Shown here piece after piece: positions 1 to 6,422 of a stretch of 18,011 nt of DNA. Below the pieces are notes generated by a model. That model was not told the DNA's origin, ran no database searches, and saw nothing but the letters and a program-made list of their open reading frames with translations. Numbering within the stretch: position 1 is the first letter of the stretch; each line of letters opens with the position of its first letter. This DNA comes from Fusicatenibacter_A intestinipullorum. GTDB lineage: Bacteria; Bacillota; Negativicutes; Acidaminococcales; Acidaminococcaceae. A program made the position numbers and the translations under genes. The stretch is taken from the NCBI GenBank assembly GCA_019117495.1, contig DWZP01000003.1, positions 1 through 18,011 on the forward strand. The letters are read 5' to 3'.

Positions 1-507
1 AAACATACCGCCGGTTTTAACAAGCGGCAGGCAATATTCAGCCAGTACCGACAACCTTGCTACTGCACGTGCCGTTACAATATCATATTTTTCGCGGTGA
101 GCAGCATTTTTTCCTGCATCTTCCGCACGCAAGTGCACACATTCAATATCCTGCAGCTGCAAAGCTTCAATAACATTCTGCAAAAAATTCAGCCTTTTGG
201 CAAGCGAATCTATTAAAACCACTTTTAAGGAAGGGCAGAAAATTTTAAGCGGTATTCCCGGAAAACCGGCGCCGGTACCGACATCTGCCAAAACTTTTCC
301 CGGGAAATAAGTATCGTAAGCCATTAAAGAATCAACAAAATGCTTTACGGCAACGTCCTGCGGTTCGGTAAGTGCGGTAAGGTTCATTACCTTGTTCGTT
401 TCAACAAGCATTCTGTAATAAGTATCAAACTGTTCAAACTGCTGTGGCGTAAGGTTAAAACCAGCCTTGCCAGCGGCTTCATCAAGTATTTTTATAAATT
501 CACTCAT
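1..507 (-). CDS. rsmG: 16S rRNA (guanine-527-N7)-methyltransferase RsmG, C-terminus cut off by window edge
   Basis: RsmG (GidB) methylates N7 of G527 in 16S rRNA using S-adenosylmethionine. Reading the minus strand from the ATG at 507 gives 169 uninterrupted codons up to the window edge. The SAM-binding loop DVGTGAGFPGIPL lies at about residues 86-98, preceded by the family segment VMNLTAL and followed by LIDSLAKRLNFL. The family is usually about 210-240 residues, so roughly the last 40-70 are missing beyond base 1. The start overlaps the end of mnmG by 8 bases (ATGAGTGA holds both signals), which implies translational coupling and makes this the last visible gene of the minus-strand cluster. 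The mnmG-rsmG pairing next to the origin is classic. Identification is firm; only the end is unknown. Confidence 0.96.
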   Translation of the reverse strand, partial: MSEFIKILDEAAGKAGFNLTPQQFEQFDTYYRMLVETNKVMNLTALTEPQDVAVKHFVDSLMAYDTYFPGKVLADVGTGAGFPGIPLKIFCPSLKVVLIDSLAKRLNFLQNVIEALQLQDIECVHLRAEDAGKNAAHREKYDIVTARAVARLSVLAEYCLPLVKTGGMF

Positions 508-2383
508 TATCCTGCTCCCTGCGGCGCTTTACTTCCAGAACAATCATCAAGACATTTATATCGGCCGGTGATACACCCGAAATACGGGAGGCCTGCCCGA
601 TAGAAACAGGTTTAATCTTGGCTAATTTTTCGGCAGCTTCCGAAGAAAGTTCCTTTATTGCATGGTAATCAATATCCTGCGGTATTAATTTGTTTTCCAG
701 TTTCAGCGCACGTTCAACTTCCTGTTTCTGCTTGTTTATATAACCTTCATACTTGGCAAAAATTTCAGCCTGTTCGGCAACAACTTCCGGCAATTCAGGC
801 AAAGCAAATTCCGCTGCCAGTTTTTTATAAGTAACATCACCGCGGCGCAAAAGGTCTAATAAAGTCATGCCCGGCCTAACCGGAGCAGTACCGATATTTT
901 TAATTTTCTGTTCAGTTTCGGCATTAGGAGCCACATTAGATGTGCTGAGCTGATGAATAATACGCTCCAGCAAAGTTCGTTTGGCTGTAAATTTTTCGTA
1001 GCGTTCATCATTTACAAGCCCTATGCTGCGCCCTTTTTCCGTTAAACGCAAATCGGCATTATCCTGCCTTAACAAAAGGCGGTACTCCGCGCGCGAAGTC
1101 ATCATCCTGTAAGGTTCATTGGTTCCCTTAGTAACAAGGTCATCAATCAAAACACCGATATAAGCATCGCTTCTGCCTAAAATAAAGGGCTCCTGTCCGT
1201 TAATTTTACGCATAGCGTTAATACCGGCAATCAGGCCCTGTGCCGCAGCTTCTTCATAACCGCTTGTGCCGTTGGACTGCCCTGCCGAAAATAAACCTCT
1301 GATGCCTTTATGCTCCAGCGAAGCCTTTAATTGCAGCGGGTCGAGGCAGTCATAATCAATGGCATAACCTGCACGCATCATACGGCAGTTTTCAAGCCCG
1401 GGTATCGTCTGCATAAATTTCAACTGCACATCTGCCGGCAGCGAACTTGACATTCCCTGAACGTACATTTCGTTGGTACACAGTCCTTCCGGCTCTATAA
1501 ACAGCTGATGGCGCTCTTTATTTGCAAAACGCACAATTTTAGATTCTATCGAAGGGCAGTAACGCGGCCCAACGCCTTCAATCATGCCGTTGAACATACC
1601 TGATAAATGCAGGTTATCGCGGATGATTTTATGCGTTTTTTCGTTGGTATAAGTAAGCCAGCACGGCACCTGGCTGCGCTCTGTAATGCTGCTGATAAAA
1701 GAAAAATTGCGCAGTTTACTGTCGCCGCTCTGTATTTCCATCTTGCTGTAATCAAGGCTGCGGGCGTCGATACGTGCCGGAGTGCCAGTTTTAAAGCGCA
1801 TTAATTCCAGTCCGTTTTCCAGCAGCGATTGTGATAATTTATTGGCGCTGCGCAAACCGTTAGGGCCGGATTCATAATTCACCTGGCCGTAAACAATGCG
1901 GGCACGCAAATAAGTGCCGGTTGCCAGAATTACGCATTTAGCTTCAAAAACTTCCCCGGTTTCCGCCTCTACCCCAACCACTTCACCGTTACTTACAAGC
2001 AGTTTATCAATCATCAGCTGTTTAACATCAAGCCTGTCCTGATTTTCAACAGTCTGCTTCATAATGGTATGGTAAAAAGGCTTATCTTCCTGCGCACGCA
2101 AAGCCTGCACGGCATAACCCTTGCCAGTATTTAAAAGGCGCATTTGTATGCAGGCCTTATCGGCAGCTATGCCCATTTCACCGCCAAGCGCATCAATTTC
2201 ACGCACCAGATGCCCTTTGGCAGGGCCGCCAACCGAAGGATTGCACGGCATTAAAGCAATATTATCCATTGAAAGAGTTGCCAGCAGCGTTTTACCGCCC
2301 ATACGGGCCGCAGCCAAAGCCGCTTCTACACCGGCATGTCCGGCACCGACAACAATTACATCGTAATTATCAGTAATGTACAT
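500..2383 (-). CDS. mnmG: tRNA uridine-5-carboxymethylaminomethyl modification enzyme MnmG (GidA)
   Basis: MnmG, with MnmE, installs the (carboxymethyl)aminomethyl group on C5 of the wobble uridine of certain tRNAs, using FAD and a methylene-tetrahydrofolate carbon. The 627-residue protein is the normal full length. The FAD-binding loop GAGHAG is at residues 13-18. The two conserved cysteines are visible: C47 in the CNPS motif and C276 in GPRYCPS, matching E. coli C47 and C277. The C-terminal helical domain that contacts MnmE and tRNA is present, with the conserved YEGYI segment. The ATG at 2383 has an AGGTGA ribosome-binding site and lies 16 bases after the mnmE stop, so the partner genes are in tandem. 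Nothing in the sequence looks unusual. Confidence 0.98.
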   Translation of the reverse strand: MYITDNYDVIVVGAGHAGVEAALAAARMGGKTLLATLSMDNIALMPCNPSVGGPAKGHLVREIDALGGEMGIAADKACIQMRLLNTGKGYAVQALRAQEDKPFYHTIMKQTVENQDRLDVKQLMIDKLLVSNGEVVGVEAETGEVFEAKCVILATGTYLRARIVYGQVNYESGPNGLRSANKLSQSLLENGLELMRFKTGTPARIDARSLDYSKMEIQSGDSKLRNFSFISSITERSQVPCWLTYTNEKTHKIIRDNLHLSGMFNGMIEGVGPRYCPSIESKIVRFANKERHQLFIEPEGLCTNEMYVQGMSSSLPADVQLKFMQTIPGLENCRMMRAGYAIDYDCLDPLQLKASLEHKGIRGLFSAGQSNGTSGYEEAAAQGLIAGINAMRKINGQEPFILGRSDAYIGVLIDDLVTKGTNEPYRMMTSRAEYRLLLRQDNADLRLTEKGRSIGLVNDERYEKFTAKRTLLERIIHQLSTSNVAPNAETEQKIKNIGTAPVRPGMTLLDLLRRGDVTYKKLAAEFALPELPEVVAEQAEIFAKYEGYINKQKQEVERALKLENKLIPQDIDYHAIKELSSEAAEKLAKIKPVSIGQASRISGVSPADINVLMIVLEVKRRREQDNE

Positions 2384-2399
2384 ATTTTCACCTGCAAAA

Positions 2400-3800
2400 T
2401 TATTTACCGATACAGAATTTAGAAAAGATTTCGTTTATTATTTCATCACGCACAGTGTCACCAGTTATTTCACCAAGAAAACCGGCCGCATTGCGCAAAT
2501 CAATCATTATGCAGTCATAAGGCATTTGTGCTTCGGCAGCATTAAGCGCATCCTGCATGCTTGCCAGGCTGTTTTTAAGTAAATTTTCATGGCGGGCATT
2601 CTGAACATAAATACCGTCGCCCAAATGTTTATCACTGCCATAAACAAATTTTTGCAGCCAGCCGGTAAAAACATCAAGCCCCGCACCTGTTTTGGCAGAA
2701 AGTTCAATAACGGGCGCATTTTTAAATTCACCGGTTAAACTGTTCTTTATATTTGCGCTGCCCAAATCGCTCTTATTGATAATTATAACATAACTGCGGC
2801 CTTTAACTAATTCCAATATTTCAAAATCTTCTTCAGTCAAAGGTGCAGAACCGTCGAGCACAACAATGGCGAGTTCTGCTTCATTCAGTATACGGCGGCT
2901 TTTTTCAACGCCGATGCGTTCAACATAATCTTCCGTTTCCCTTATACCTGCAGTATCAGCCAGTACAATGGGAATTCCGCCCAATAAAAACTGTTCTTCA
3001 ATAACGTCTCTCGTAGTACCGGCATATTCGGAAACAATAGCCCTGTCTTCTTTTAAAAGGCAGTTTAAAAAGCTCGATTTGCCGACATTAGGCTTGCCTA
3101 TAATAGCCACACGCAAACCTTCGCGCAGAATTTTACCGGTATGGGCATTTGCCAAAAGTTTGTTAACACCTTCTGCCGTTTTATTTACGGAATCCAAAAC
3201 GGAAGCAAAAGTCATTTCTTCAATATCGTCTTCCGGATAATCAATAACCGCTTCCAAATTAACAATTACATCAAGCAGTTCTTTTCTTAACTCACGCACC
3301 TCTGAAGAAAGCTGCCCTTCCTGCTGGCGTACTGCAACCTTCAAAGCCGCATCACTGCGGGATTTTATAATATCCATTACGGCTTCAGCCTGAACAAGGT
3401 CAATACGGCCGTTCAAAAAAGCACGCTTGGTAAATTCACCGGGCTCAGCTGGGCGCGCACCTGCGGCATAGCTTAACGATAAAATTTTCTGCAAAGAACG
3501 TACACCACCATGGCACTGAATTTCCACAACATCTTCTGCCGTATAGGAATGAGGCCCGCGCATATAAACGGCCATTACTTCGTCAACCATACTGCCGTCT
3601 GCATCATATACATGTCCGTAAACCAAAGTATTTACAGGATAATCAGCCAGTTTTCTGCCGGAGGCTGCCTTAAAAATTGCTTCTCCGGCAGCAAGGGCGT
3701 TTTCCCCGCTGATGCGGATAATGCCGATAGCTCCTTCACCCAAAGCCGTACAAACAGCGCTGATGGTTTCTTCCTGATATTGTTTTGCTGTATTTTCCAT
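2400..3800 (-). CDS. mnmE: tRNA modification GTPase MnmE (TrmE)
   Basis: MnmE is the dimeric GTPase partner of MnmG in wobble-uridine modification. The 466-residue protein has the N-terminal folate-binding domain (about residues 10-125, with the signature PGEFTKRAFLNGR near 120-132), the helical domain, and an inserted G domain: P-loop GKPNVGKSS at 235-243, DTAG at 282-285, NKSD at 342-345. It ends in the diagnostic FCIGK, whose cysteine is essential in the family. The ATG at 3800 has a GGAG ribosome-binding site 8 bases upstream. A hairpin with a T-tract sits just before that site (3811-3844), so transcription reaching mnmE from jag must read through it. Length and motifs are all normal. Confidence 0.98.
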   Translation of the reverse strand: MENTAKQYQEETISAVCTALGEGAIGIIRISGENALAAGEAIFKAASGRKLADYPVNTLVYGHVYDADGSMVDEVMAVYMRGPHSYTAEDVVEIQCHGGVRSLQKILSLSYAAGARPAEPGEFTKRAFLNGRIDLVQAEAVMDIIKSRSDAALKVAVRQQEGQLSSEVRELRKELLDVIVNLEAVIDYPEDDIEEMTFASVLDSVNKTAEGVNKLLANAHTGKILREGLRVAIIGKPNVGKSSFLNCLLKEDRAIVSEYAGTTRDVIEEQFLLGGIPIVLADTAGIRETEDYVERIGVEKSRRILNEAELAIVVLDGSAPLTEEDFEILELVKGRSYVIIINKSDLGSANIKNSLTGEFKNAPVIELSAKTGAGLDVFTGWLQKFVYGSDKHLGDGIYVQNARHENLLKNSLASMQDALNAAEAQMPYDCIMIDLRNAAGFLGEITGDTVRDEIINEIFSKFCIGK

Positions 3801-3810
3801 AATCTGTTCT

Positions 3811-3844
3811 CCAAAAGAAAAACCCAGTACAAACGACTGGGTTT
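3811..3844 (-). terminator. Rho-independent terminator or attenuator between jag and mnmE
   Basis: A perfect 9-bp stem (AAACCCAGT / ACTGGGTTT, arms 3820-3828 and 3836-3844) encloses a 7-base loop. On the minus strand it is followed by a T-rich run reading TTTTTCTTTT. It lies after the jag stop and directly abuts the mnmE ribosome-binding site. On the plus strand the downstream side has no T-run, so it acts in the minus direction only. The structure is seen directly; partial read-through to mnmE is inferred because no promoter fits in the roughly 20 bases that remain. Confidence 0.75.
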
Positions 3845-3857
3845 AAAATTAAGAAAA

Positions 3858-4631
3858 TTATTTTTTTAATTCAATTACAACGCGGCGGTAAGGTTCTTCA
3901 CCTTCGCTGAGCGTAGTAATACGGCGGTCGTTTTGTAATGCTACATGAATAATTTTTCTTTCATGAGGATTCATCGGCTCAAGCACAACACGTTCGCCGG
4001 TACGTTTAACCTTATCGGCAAGGCGCAGTGCCAGGCGGTTTAAAGTTTCAACGCGGCGTTCGCGGTAATCTTCAATATCAATTACGATTCTGATGCGCTC
4101 AGCAGAATTCTTGTTGGCAACAAGATTGGTAAGATACTGTAAAGAATCAAGCGTCTGGCCATGTTTGCCAATTAAAATGCCCATATCGGAACCATGAAGT
4201 TTAAAAGTAACCATGCCTTCATTTTTGTTGATGAATTTCTCCATTACAACTTCAATGCGCATGGCATTAAAAATCTTCTGCAAAAATTCTTTGGCGGCTT
4301 CAACAGCAGCTTCTTCAATAACATGTTCGCGCACTGCGGGTTTTGCTTCTTCTTTCTTGGCAACTTCCCTTGCGGCGGCAGCTTCCTGTTTGCCTGCTTT
4401 ATAGTCTTCTTTAATGCTGTCCACTGTTTCGTCTACAATATCGCCGATTTTTCTGGCAGCATCTTTTAAGGTAACCCTGATTTTGGCTTTTTTGGCGAAT
4501 AAACCAAAAATACCGTTTTTAGCTTCTTCTATAACTTCAACATTAACTTTATCGGCAGTGGTTTTCAGTTCAGCCAATGCGTCATTTAAAGCATCTTCCA
4601 CGGTTTTACCGGTTTTTTCAATAAAATCCAT
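3858..4631 (-). CDS. jag: Jag/KhpB family RNA-binding protein (Jag-N, KH, R3H domains)
   Basis: Jag (SpoIIIJ-associated protein, KhpB) is an RNA-binding protein that in Gram-positive bacteria partners with KhpA and affects cell elongation and division. The 257 residues show the order Jag-N domain (about 1-55, with NGIFGLFAKKAKIRV), an Ala/Glu/Lys-rich linker (about 60-105), a KH domain with the loop GILIGKHGQT at 151-160, and an R3H domain at about 190-255 with the characteristic R225-x3-H229. The ATG at 4631 has an AGGGAG site about 10 bases upstream and lies 15 bases after the yidC stop. The yidC-jag pairing is standard. A terminator-like hairpin follows it. Identification is firm; the RNA targets cannot be read from sequence. 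Confidence 0.96.
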   Translation of the reverse strand: MDFIEKTGKTVEDALNDALAELKTTADKVNVEVIEEAKNGIFGLFAKKAKIRVTLKDAARKIGDIVDETVDSIKEDYKAGKQEAAAAREVAKKEEAKPAVREHVIEEAAVEAAKEFLQKIFNAMRIEVVMEKFINKNEGMVTFKLHGSDMGILIGKHGQTLDSLQYLTNLVANKNSAERIRIVIDIEDYRERRVETLNRLALRLADKVKRTGERVVLEPMNPHERKIIHVALQNDRRITTLSEGEEPYRRVVIELKK

Positions 4632-4646
4632 CTTTAAAATCTCCCT

Positions 4647-5309
4647 TTATTTCTTTTGTCCTCTTTCCATAAAAAGCTGCTGGCCAATCTGCATAATGTT
4701 CATTACAACCCAGTACAGTACAAGGCCTGTCGGGAAGCTGATGCTGATATAACCGATAAACAGCGGCATGCCGTAAAGCATAACCTGATTTTGCGTGGTG
4801 GAAGTATCAGGCATCGTCATTTTAGACTGAAGGAAAGTAGTTAATGCAGACAATACCGGCAAAACAGCATAAGCATACATTTCCGGGCCGCCGGCAGACA
4901 TAAATTCGCTCAGGCTTCTGGAAATATCAAGCCCCATGAACAAAGGAGAACCTGCATACTGGAAATCACGGATGCCGTAGAAAATACCGATAAGGATAGG
5001 CATTTGAATTAAAAGCGGCAGGCAGCCTGCCAGAGGATTAACACCTTCGGATTTATAAAGCTGTGCCAATGCTTCGTTGGCTTTCATTTTATCGCCCTTA
5101 TATTTTTCCTGAATGGCTTTCATTTTAGGCTGAAGGCGCTGCATGGCTTTCATCGACTGAATCTGCTTTTTGGTAAGCGGATAAGTTGCCATCTTTACAA
5201 TAACAGTTAAAAGAATAATGGCAAAGCCGTAGTTTGCAAAACCAAACGATGCGCTGATATTATAAAGAATAGTAATTGCTTCCTGTACAAGACTGCTTAA
5301 AAAGTCCAA
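4647..5309 (-). CDS. yidC: Membrane protein insertase YidC/SpoIIIJ (Oxa1 family), TTG start
   Basis: YidC inserts and folds proteins in the cytoplasmic membrane, alone or with SecYEG. The core insertase is visible: a first membrane helix (FAIILLTVIV), the cytoplasmic hairpin after YPLTKKQ rich in K/Q/M, the NPLAGCLPLLIQMPI segment, and C-terminal helices ending GLVLYWVVMNIMQIGQQ. The short Firmicutes form lacks the large periplasmic P1 domain. I chose the TTG at 5307-5309 (220 residues) because an AGGGAG site (5319-5324) lies 9 bases upstream; an in-frame TTG at 5345 gives 232 residues but has no such site. Unlike many short YidCs I do not see a clear lipobox. The positive residue of the hydrophilic groove (E. 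coli R366) aligns with a lysine, residue 39. Confidence 0.95.
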   Translation of the reverse strand: MDFLSSLVQEAITILYNISASFGFANYGFAIILLTVIVKMATYPLTKKQIQSMKAMQRLQPKMKAIQEKYKGDKMKANEALAQLYKSEGVNPLAGCLPLLIQMPILIGIFYGIRDFQYAGSPLFMGLDISRSLSEFMSAGGPEMYAYAVLPVLSALTTFLQSKMTMPDTSTTQNQVMLYGMPLFIGYISISFPTGLVLYWVVMNIMQIGQQLFMERGQKK

Positions 5310-5360
5310 ATTTTTCAACTCCCTGATTTGATATATGTATTGCAATACATAAATTTCGGC

Positions 5361-5570
5361 TTAATCAACCGGGTCATATCCCCCGGGGTGGAACGGATGG
5401 CATTTTAAAATACGCTTTAACGCCAGCCAGCTTCCTTTAACGGCGCCTTTTTTCCGTACAGCTTCCAAAGCATACTGTGAACAGGTAGGATAAAAACGGC
5501 ACCGCGGAGGGAACATCGGCGAAATAAATATCTGATAAAAACGGATTAACAAAATAATAACCGTTTTCAT
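5361..5570 (-). CDS. yidD: Membrane protein insertion efficiency factor YidD
   Basis: YidD is a small membrane-associated protein thought to assist YidC-dependent insertion. The 69-residue sequence is full length and has the family core PPRCRFYPTCSQYALEA (about residues 21-37) with its conserved cysteines, then KCHPFHPGGYDPV near the end. The N-terminus is a short amphipathic or hydrophobic helix (VIILLIRFYQIFI). The ATG at 5570 follows an AGGTGAG site and lies 10 bases after the rnpA stop; yidC starts about 51 bases downstream. The rpmH-rnpA-yidD-yidC order is the common bacterial arrangement. Confidence 0.97.
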   Translation of the reverse strand: MKTVIILLIRFYQIFISPMFPPRCRFYPTCSQYALEAVRKKGAVKGSWLALKRILKCHPFHPGGYDPVD

Positions 5571-5580
5571 GTTCTCACCT

Positions 5581-5949
5581 TTACTTTAGTATACCTGCCC
5601 TTTTGGCCAAACGCATAAAAATCCTGTCATAAGTATAAATGTCGGCAGCAATAAGTTTTTTGCGCGCTACCCAGATAATATGGATTGAATCCTTAAGCTC
5701 GCTGCGCCTGTGGCGGAAAACTTCGCGCATCAGCCGCTTTACCCTGTTGCGTACAACAGCATTGCCCATTTTTTTGCCGACAGCAAAACCGATTTTTATA
5801 TTTTTTTCATCATTTGCCAATACGTACATTACAGACATGGAATCGACTACCGACCTGCCTGTCTTATAAACAATCTGAAAAGCATTTTTCGATTTAATTC
5901 TGTTTTCTTTTTTAAAAGAAAAATCACTGTCTGTTTTCAAATTATGCAT
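5581..5949 (-). CDS. rnpA: Ribonuclease P protein component RnpA
   Basis: RnpA is the protein subunit of RNase P, which matures the 5' ends of tRNAs together with the catalytic RNA. The basic protein has the conserved RNR-type motif (GNAVVRNRVKRLMREVFR, about residues 64-81) and the N-terminal segment KKENRIKSKNAFQIVYKTGR. I chose the ATG at 5949 (122 residues). A GTG two codons upstream (5955) is also open, but the purine-rich stretch GGGCAGG would then abut the start. A terminator-like hairpin lies between rpmH and this gene. The length fits the family (about 110-130). Confidence 0.95.
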   Translation of the reverse strand: MHNLKTDSDFSFKKENRIKSKNAFQIVYKTGRSVVDSMSVMYVLANDEKNIKIGFAVGKKMGNAVVRNRVKRLMREVFRHRRSELKDSIHIIWVARKKLIAADIYTYDRIFMRLAKRAGILK

Positions 5950-5967
5950 ATACACCTGCCCGCATTG

Positions 5968-5996
5968 AAAAAATAGGCCGTATGAGCGGCCTATTT
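5968..5996 (-). terminator. Intrinsic terminator or attenuator between rpmH and rnpA
   Basis: A perfect 10-bp stem (AAATAGGCCG / CGGCCTATTT, arms 5971-5980 and 5987-5996) has a 6-base loop and, in the minus direction, runs into six consecutive T residues. It sits 7 bases after the rpmH stop and about 19 bases before the rnpA start. Structurally it is a good Rho-independent terminator. Since rnpA, yidD, yidC and jag have no obvious promoter of their own downstream, I infer partial termination that gives more L34 message than RnpA message. Confidence 0.8.
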
Positions 5997-6002
5997 ATAA
6001 TA

Positions 6003-6137
6003 TTATGCAGACAATTTCTTTCTGCCTCTTGCACGTCTTCTTTTTAAAACCTGACGTCCGCCCAAAGTTTTCATTCTTTCTCTGAAACCATGGGTTCTTT
6101 TCCTTCTAAGGTTATTCGGTTGAAAAGTACGCTTCAT
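6003..6137 (-). CDS. rpmH: 50S ribosomal protein L34
   Basis: L34 is a small basic protein of the large ribosomal subunit. The 44-residue translation, starting MKRTFQPNNLRRKR and ending RARGRKKLSA, matches the family in length and sequence throughout, including the THGFRERM segment. The ATG at 6137 has a strong AAGGAGG site 8-9 bases upstream. It is the first gene of the minus-strand cluster, about 63 bases downstream of the predicted transcription start of a consensus promoter. A hairpin terminator follows its stop codon. Identification is certain. Confidence 0.98.
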   Translation of the reverse strand: MKRTFQPNNLRRKRTHGFRERMKTLGGRQVLKRRRARGRKKLSA

Positions 6138-6206
6138 GAACTGCTACCTCCTTACTATTAACGGTTTTATCAAATTCTCTATTTTAATGAATTGATAGCT
6201 GATAAA

Positions 6207-6235
6207 ATTATATTAGATAGTACGTTAAGTGTCAA
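6207..6235 (-). promoter_or_regulatory. Consensus sigma-A-type promoter for rpmH cluster
   Basis: On the minus strand TTGACA (6235-6230) and TATAAT (6212-6207) are separated by exactly 17 bases (6213-6229). This is a perfect match to the housekeeping consensus. Transcription would start near 6200 and leave a leader of about 63 bases before rpmH. The leader contains an imperfect hairpin (6168-6197). Promoter strength is inferred from the match. Confidence 0.88.
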
Positions 6236-6324
6236 GAATAAAGAATACGTTAAAACAAAGTTTTTCAAGAATTTTGCGCATAAAACCGGTTAACGGCAGT
6301 AATTTTATTAAAAAAACAAAGCAA

Positions 6325-6353
6325 TTGATAATAAACGACAATTTTGTTAAAAT
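6325..6353 (+). promoter_or_regulatory. Predicted sigma-A-type promoter for dnaA
   Basis: TTGATA (6325-6330) and TAAAAT (6348-6353) are 17 bases apart, each one base from the housekeeping consensus. A start near 6360 would give a leader of about 63 bases before the dnaA ATG at 6423. No DnaA box overlaps it, so DnaA autorepression is not evident from this sequence. Confidence 0.68.
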
Positions 6354-6422
6354 AAAGTGATAGACATATTGCAGAAAAATCAGCAAAAATTAAAAATAAT
6401 TCAGTGGAAAGGACTATCAATA

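Larger units (their letters stand above)
6138..6422. promoter_or_regulatory. rpmH-dnaA divergent intergenic region
   Basis: This 285-base AT-rich gap holds two divergent promoters (6207-6235 minus, 6325-6353 plus) about 90 bases apart. Reading both strands I find no 9-mer within two mismatches of the DnaA box TTATCCACA. The hexamer CGTTAA or its complement occurs four times (6158, 6223, 6248, 6290); the second lies in the spacer of the rpmH promoter. No tRNA, rRNA or open reading frame of note is present. Confidence 0.7.

Noticed and set aside
500..603. Plus-strand open frames across the rsmG-mnmG junction and opposite mnmE and jag
   Set aside because: They lie entirely opposite conserved genes, lack ribosome-binding sites and show no family resemblance.
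5310..5345. YidC start at TTG 5345
   Set aside because: No ribosome-binding site precedes it, whereas AGGGAG lies 9 bases before the TTG at 5309 and the first 12 residues are polar and not typical.
6357..6422. Extended N-terminus for DnaA from GTG 6357
   Set aside because: It would start almost at the predicted transcription start and add residues unlike DnaA domain I; the ATG at 6423 has a good ribosome-binding site.
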